This document shows positions 59,917 to 64,000 of a stretch of 64,000 bases of DNA, piece after piece; positions within the stretch are counted from its first letter, which is position 1; every line of letters starts with the position of its first letter. Position numbers and translations under genes: made by a program. The notes under the pieces were generated by a model that searched no databases, was not told the DNA's origin, and saw only the letters and a program-made list of their open reading frames with translations. Location: positions 1 to 64,000 of the forward strand of contig MU832629.1 in the NCBI GenBank assembly GCA_029204225.1. The letters run 5' to 3'. The DNA is from Diphasiastrum complanatum (taxonomy: Eukaryota > Streptophyta > Lycopodiopsida > Lycopodiales > Lycopodiaceae).

Positions 59917-62900
59917 TGATCTTTCAATCCTTTCATATGTCGTAAATTTTCAGTGTAGTCGGATGGAGCTTTAGATCCATTGTGAAAGCAGAGTATCCGT
60001 TGTGAAAACAGTCTCTGTGATCGCGCGGGTTGATAATATCAAAAATCTTTGTGAAAGCAGAGTTACCTTAAGATATGTGAGATGCAATCTGAGTTCAAAT
60101 CGAAAGATCTATAGCAGAATAAATGTCAGCTTCTTTACAGGTAATTTTATGATCAGTATGTTCCAGAAAAGCTAATACACTGCAGAAAACACAAAGTAAT
60201 CTGTACAAATCTTGATTCGGAGTGGCCTGCAGAGACTGACCAAGTAGGAATAGGAACTCGAACCAGTTGAGCTGGATGTTGGAGTAACCTGTAGATAGAA
60301 ACTATTCAGGTAGTTTGAAGCTATGGACATGTGGAAGAGTTTCTGAGATTGCCTATTGAAAGTTGAACAGATTAGAAACTGCAGGTATTGATAAATGATG
60401 GTTTTGGCAACACTAAGTTCGATTGGGATGGAATCCATGGCAAGAAAGTTGACGAGCGTAGGTTGTCCAAAGTTCAGTTTCAGTTACTTGTCCGCAGAAG
60501 CGGCGTCTGACTACATAGTTGTAACAAAAGACATAAAGTGAGATGACAAAGAGACCTATCTTAGACCAGTAAGTGCACAATCCGACGAGTTTGTGGCTGT
60601 CAGAATATGAATAGCCGAAAGAAGAATCGCAAAGCTGCAAGAACTGTGAAATGATAGTTATTTACGATATTTATTTACAAATTATAAAGCGAATTCAAAC
60701 TCAAGCTAGAAGCACGTTCATAGATATTTGGAGCGGATGCCAGTTAAATGATTGTGAAGAAATATGCCTCCCGTGTAGTTAACATCAGAACGAAATTGAA
60801 CAAACAACGCAATTGGCGAAAGCTTTGATAACATTATGATGATACCCCGTGTCTCATGTAGAAAGATGTTCAGAGATTACCATATGAGAGTTTCTTATCC
60901 AAAAAGCGTGTAGTACATTCAACATACAGAAAATATGCGAATTAAGAACTGCGACAGACTAAAACGTAGGAATTAGGATATAGTGGATCAAGTGTAGGCG
61001 TGACGGCTAATAAGATTTGCTCCACGAGAGTTGCTCCGCTCGTTGTGAAGATCAGAAGTATTTAGTGAGATATTGTGAAACATAGCCTCAAGCTTTCATT
61101 CAATCTATCATTGGTGGCAATTCTTCATTTGGAGACTACGGTAAGGTGTACAAGAAGGATTGTACTTATCTCACAAGGAGGTTGAAGCTGTTGGGAACTC
61201 TTTTTTGAGGAAGTCATAGACATGAAAAAGCCTATTGCTGAAGAAGCTTTGAGATGCTTGTGTTTTTAAGGACGCTAAGCAATTGCTGCAGGACTGCCAT
61301 TACGGAAGTAGGGCTATTGGTTGGTATGTGCTTCCGTTGGCCCCTTCTTGATTTCTTTGCATTTTCCTTTATTTTTGCCAAAGCTGTTCGTTAAGGGAAT
61401 GACTTCTAAGCATGATTGCTAACCTCATATAGGTTTAAGGTTTTTCTTGATCTTGCAAGGAGCTACTCAGACCAGAACGCAAGATCCAACAAATGAACCT
61501 TACCTAAACAAAGTTGGAAGACAACAAGATCACTTCTGGTTCTGAAATATGTGAGTCTATATCACCACATTCCATATGGGTTAATGATTTTTAGCAGACG
61601 AGATCAATTTACAGCAGTGTGCATTGTAGAGAGAAACTTAGGTTGCACATATTGGTCACAGGTGCAGCATTAGGATAGAAACATCCACAAACCTCTAAAA
61701 ACCTATGTACATGTATACCATAAAGATAAAATCCAGGGTTGGAACAACTTGGCTGGATTTCTTTAGTAGGTCTCCTATAGTTTGTGGGAGTTTTCTTCAA
61801 GCGTAGCATTTTTGTTCTGACACAGCTTATTTTCATAGTTTTCAGCAGGTAGCAAGATATTTTACTTTTATTCATACGATAGTAAACAAAAATTTAGATG
61901 TTAAGGGCCAGACTGTGAAGGGTTGGAACTTGCTGTTAAGTCAGATGAGAAGTCTGTACTGTAGCACTTTCTAAAGGCCAAGTAAATGTACGAGTGACTA
62001 TAGAAGGAAGAGTAAGTACTATGCAAGTTGTTTAGGTGTTATGAATTGCGTAAGACGAAGTTGGAGTTTCGCCAGTCGGTATTACGAAGAGGAGCCTGTA
62101 AGATAGTATTTAAAGTTGTTAAATCTGAAGTGGATGAGTACATCAACAACCTTGCAACGCCATTGATGCATGTTCCACACAGGTTTTCAAGACTGTTGTT
62201 GTGCTACGATCACTTATAGTTAGTCAAGAATGACGTCCAAGGGAGTTACAAATAATACACATGGAGAGCAATGCAAAGGCATTAATGGACAACAAGTTCA
62301 TGAACATATGTAATATTCAACTCTCAATAGTGTGAACTGCAAGAACGGAGTTGCATGGAGGCATATGTGTATCTTCCCCTACAAAAGTAGAGCATCTCAT
62401 AGTACTCTGTAGCACTGCAGATTGGTGACGTGATGGTATGCTGTGACCTGACATGTCAGTACCGATACCATTACATGTAAGTCATGACTAGAATAAAACA
62501 TGACAACGATGTTGTATGCGTCCCCCAAGCGTATGGAAACACTCGTTTTGAAGGCCATACAAAATTCTCAACATTCTGTATGGAACTTTTTATTTATATA
62601 ATTTGACAATGAAACCTAAAAAAGGTTAAATGTTTTGAGCATACAGATCGAGCTTAGTTCCATACAAAGCGTTTCATCGAATAAATCTGAATGGATATGT
62701 GTGTGTTCTAATGAAAATGGATACCATACCAGCATAAAACCTTGACTCGGTTCAAAATTAAAAAAGAACAATTTGCTCATGTAGCTAGTTATCATGCTAA
62801 TCAATAGACTGGAAAGGTGAGATAACAGTAGCAGTGAGTGGTTAGAAACATGCAAGGTAGATGTATAGCTCATGAATTCCACAGAAATAGAAAGAGTCAG

Positions 62901-63207
62901 CTCAAAGTGTACATGAGAGCCAAAGTCAACCATGAAAACCAAATATGGAATGTAGAAGCAACAATAACTAGCTCGATAATCACAATTAGAGAGGAAGAGG
63001 ACAACACTGAATAGGCTATAGCCATATACTTCAATGATTGACAATTATTAAGAAGGGATAATGAGGAGAGAGGTTTACCCAAACAGCCCAAAATGAGTTG
63101 GGGTTTTGTAGATAATGGAGAACTAACAAATACGACGCCAACCTTGCAAAATGCATGTAAAAAACGACAAGGCGTGTCAAGGCCAAACAATTCTGTATAG
63201 GAGCACG
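59917..63207. other. No gene recognised
   Basis: Several open frames of 60-140 codons on the minus strand lack recognisable motifs. Hydrophobic frames at 62616-63190 are T-rich translations rather than supported membrane proteins. No tRNA, LTR pair or long repeat seen. Confidence 0.4.
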
Positions 63208-63226
63208 ATGAACTTGACAGAAATGC

Positions 63227-63311
63227 ATCTTGGTCTCCAAGGGGGGGTTGAACCTGGGCTCAAAGGAACTTTGGATGCCAAGCTAACCAACTGAGCCAAC
63301 CCTTGGATCCA
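63227..63311 (-). mobile_element. tRNA-derived retroposon (mini-SINE or tRNA retropseudogene)
   Basis: On the minus strand the insertion has a tRNA-like head with box A TGGCTCAGTTGG (63298-63287) and box B GGTTCAACCCC (63254-63244), then CCTTGGAGACCAAGATG. It is flanked by near-identical 18-bp direct repeats, ATGAACTTGACAGAAATG (63209-63226) and ATGAACTTGAAAGAAATG (63312-63329), as expected from LINE-mediated insertion. The whole insert is only about 85 bp, with no poly-A. RNA polymerase III could use the boxes. Confidence 0.8.
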
Positions 63312-63329
63312 ATGAACTTGAAAGAAATG

Positions 63330-64000
63330 ACATTTCTGGCAATAAGGCACTCAAGTGTAGTATCTGTAATTGGAATTTTGCTACAATCAAATTTTGGCAA
63401 GCTATCAACTAGGAAATGTTTGATTTGAAGCTTACCTATGCACAAAGATGCTTTTCCCATGACCTAAAATTTCACCAACAAATTACCACCTTTTGATGAA
63501 ACAAACAAACATAAATGTTTACAATTGTCTAATTTGCCATGGGCTTTTTTAGCTTGAAATTTTAGTTGTGGCATCCACAATAATTAGCACAAATAGAATG
63601 TTTTGCATTTGCACGTAAAGGCGCTGACTAATGAAATCCTAGAAGAGCTCAGGTCCCAAAATTTGTTCGTGTAGCATGTATATTCTCTCTTTCTTAGCTT
63701 AGCAAACCAACTCTAATCAAACAAATTGTCTATATGGTTGCAACTACCAATGTGTTGCATACTACTAGTGTAATTTGACAAAAGTATCCCCGATTTTACA
63801 AAAAATAGAATCACATTGTGGATCACCAGTGTCTCACAATTGCATCCCATCCGAGATCCAAGTATGAGAACTCAATTAGCAAGCTACAAAGTAGCAAAAT
63901 GTTCAAATGATGTGGGCCTGTATATCATAAAGACATGCAATTTCTACATAGTCTTTTTTGTTGATGACCTGTTTAATGTTAGCCGCCTATAGATCAAACA
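63330..64000. other. No gene recognised
   Basis: AT-rich DNA without recognisable features up to the window end. Confidence 0.4.

Noticed and set aside
62616-63190. Hydrophobic minus-strand frames suggesting a membrane protein
   Set aside because: Overlapping frames both look hydrophobic because the strand is T-rich; no conserved features.
63227-63311. Functional tRNA gene
   Set aside because: Boxes A and B are present, but the acceptor stem does not pair properly and the flanking target duplication shows it is a retroposed copy.

Overview
The window looks like nuclear DNA of a land plant, AT-rich and full of transposons. The evidence is two host genes of plant families (a RABE1-type Rab GTPase and a NERD-like GYF/CCCH protein) with many, often kilobase-long introns. 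The rest is Ty1/copia and Ty3/gypsy remnants, long AG/CT microsatellites, MITEs and a tRNA-derived retroposon. A reverse transcriptase of Penelope-like type and a coiled-coil LINE ORF1-like relic would fit a non-flowering vascular plant (for example a fern or gymnosperm), but this is only a weak inference.

Layout. 1-4.5 kb: low-complexity DNA, an ORF1-like relic and microsatellites. 4.56-8.31 kb (+): the 3' half of a NERD-like gene (end of Plus-3 domain, GW repeats, GYF domain, CCCH finger); one intron has every hallmark of a U12-type AT-AC intron. 9-12.2 kb (-): a decayed Penelope-like reverse transcriptase. 12.9-15.1 kb (-): a gypsy relic. 16.6-17.7 kb (+): a gypsy gag. 17.6-22.3 kb (-): a nearly complete gag-only LTR element with two LTRs that each carry a GA tract over 120 nt, a primer binding site for tRNA-Asp, and a ~150-bp tandem array in its leader. 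22.3-27.5 kb: no gene recognised, one MITE.

28.0-38.4 kb (+): a complete eight-exon RABE1 gene (215 codons). Its introns 6 (3.2 kb) and 7 (4.9 kb) are swollen by an LTR fragment, copia and gypsy pieces, a terminal-inverted-repeat element, tandem duplications and microsatellites. All splice sites fit and the frame is open from start to the terminal double cysteine.

40-56 kb: nested retroelement remnants: copia RNase H and LTR (+), gag-protease relic (+), a large copia relic (-), another copia 5' end (-), and an internally deleted LTR element (+) whose LTR family also sits in RABE1 intron 6. 56-64 kb: a Tourist-like MITE with TAA target duplication, a 40-bp tandem array, and an 85-bp tRNA-derived insertion with an 18-bp target duplication; no host gene recognised.

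The two host genes are unrelated in function (membrane traffic; RNA-directed chromatin silencing) and show no sign of working together. No organised gene cluster or operon-like system is present. The most notable signals are the AT-AC intron, the gag-only element and the Penelope-like reverse transcriptase.
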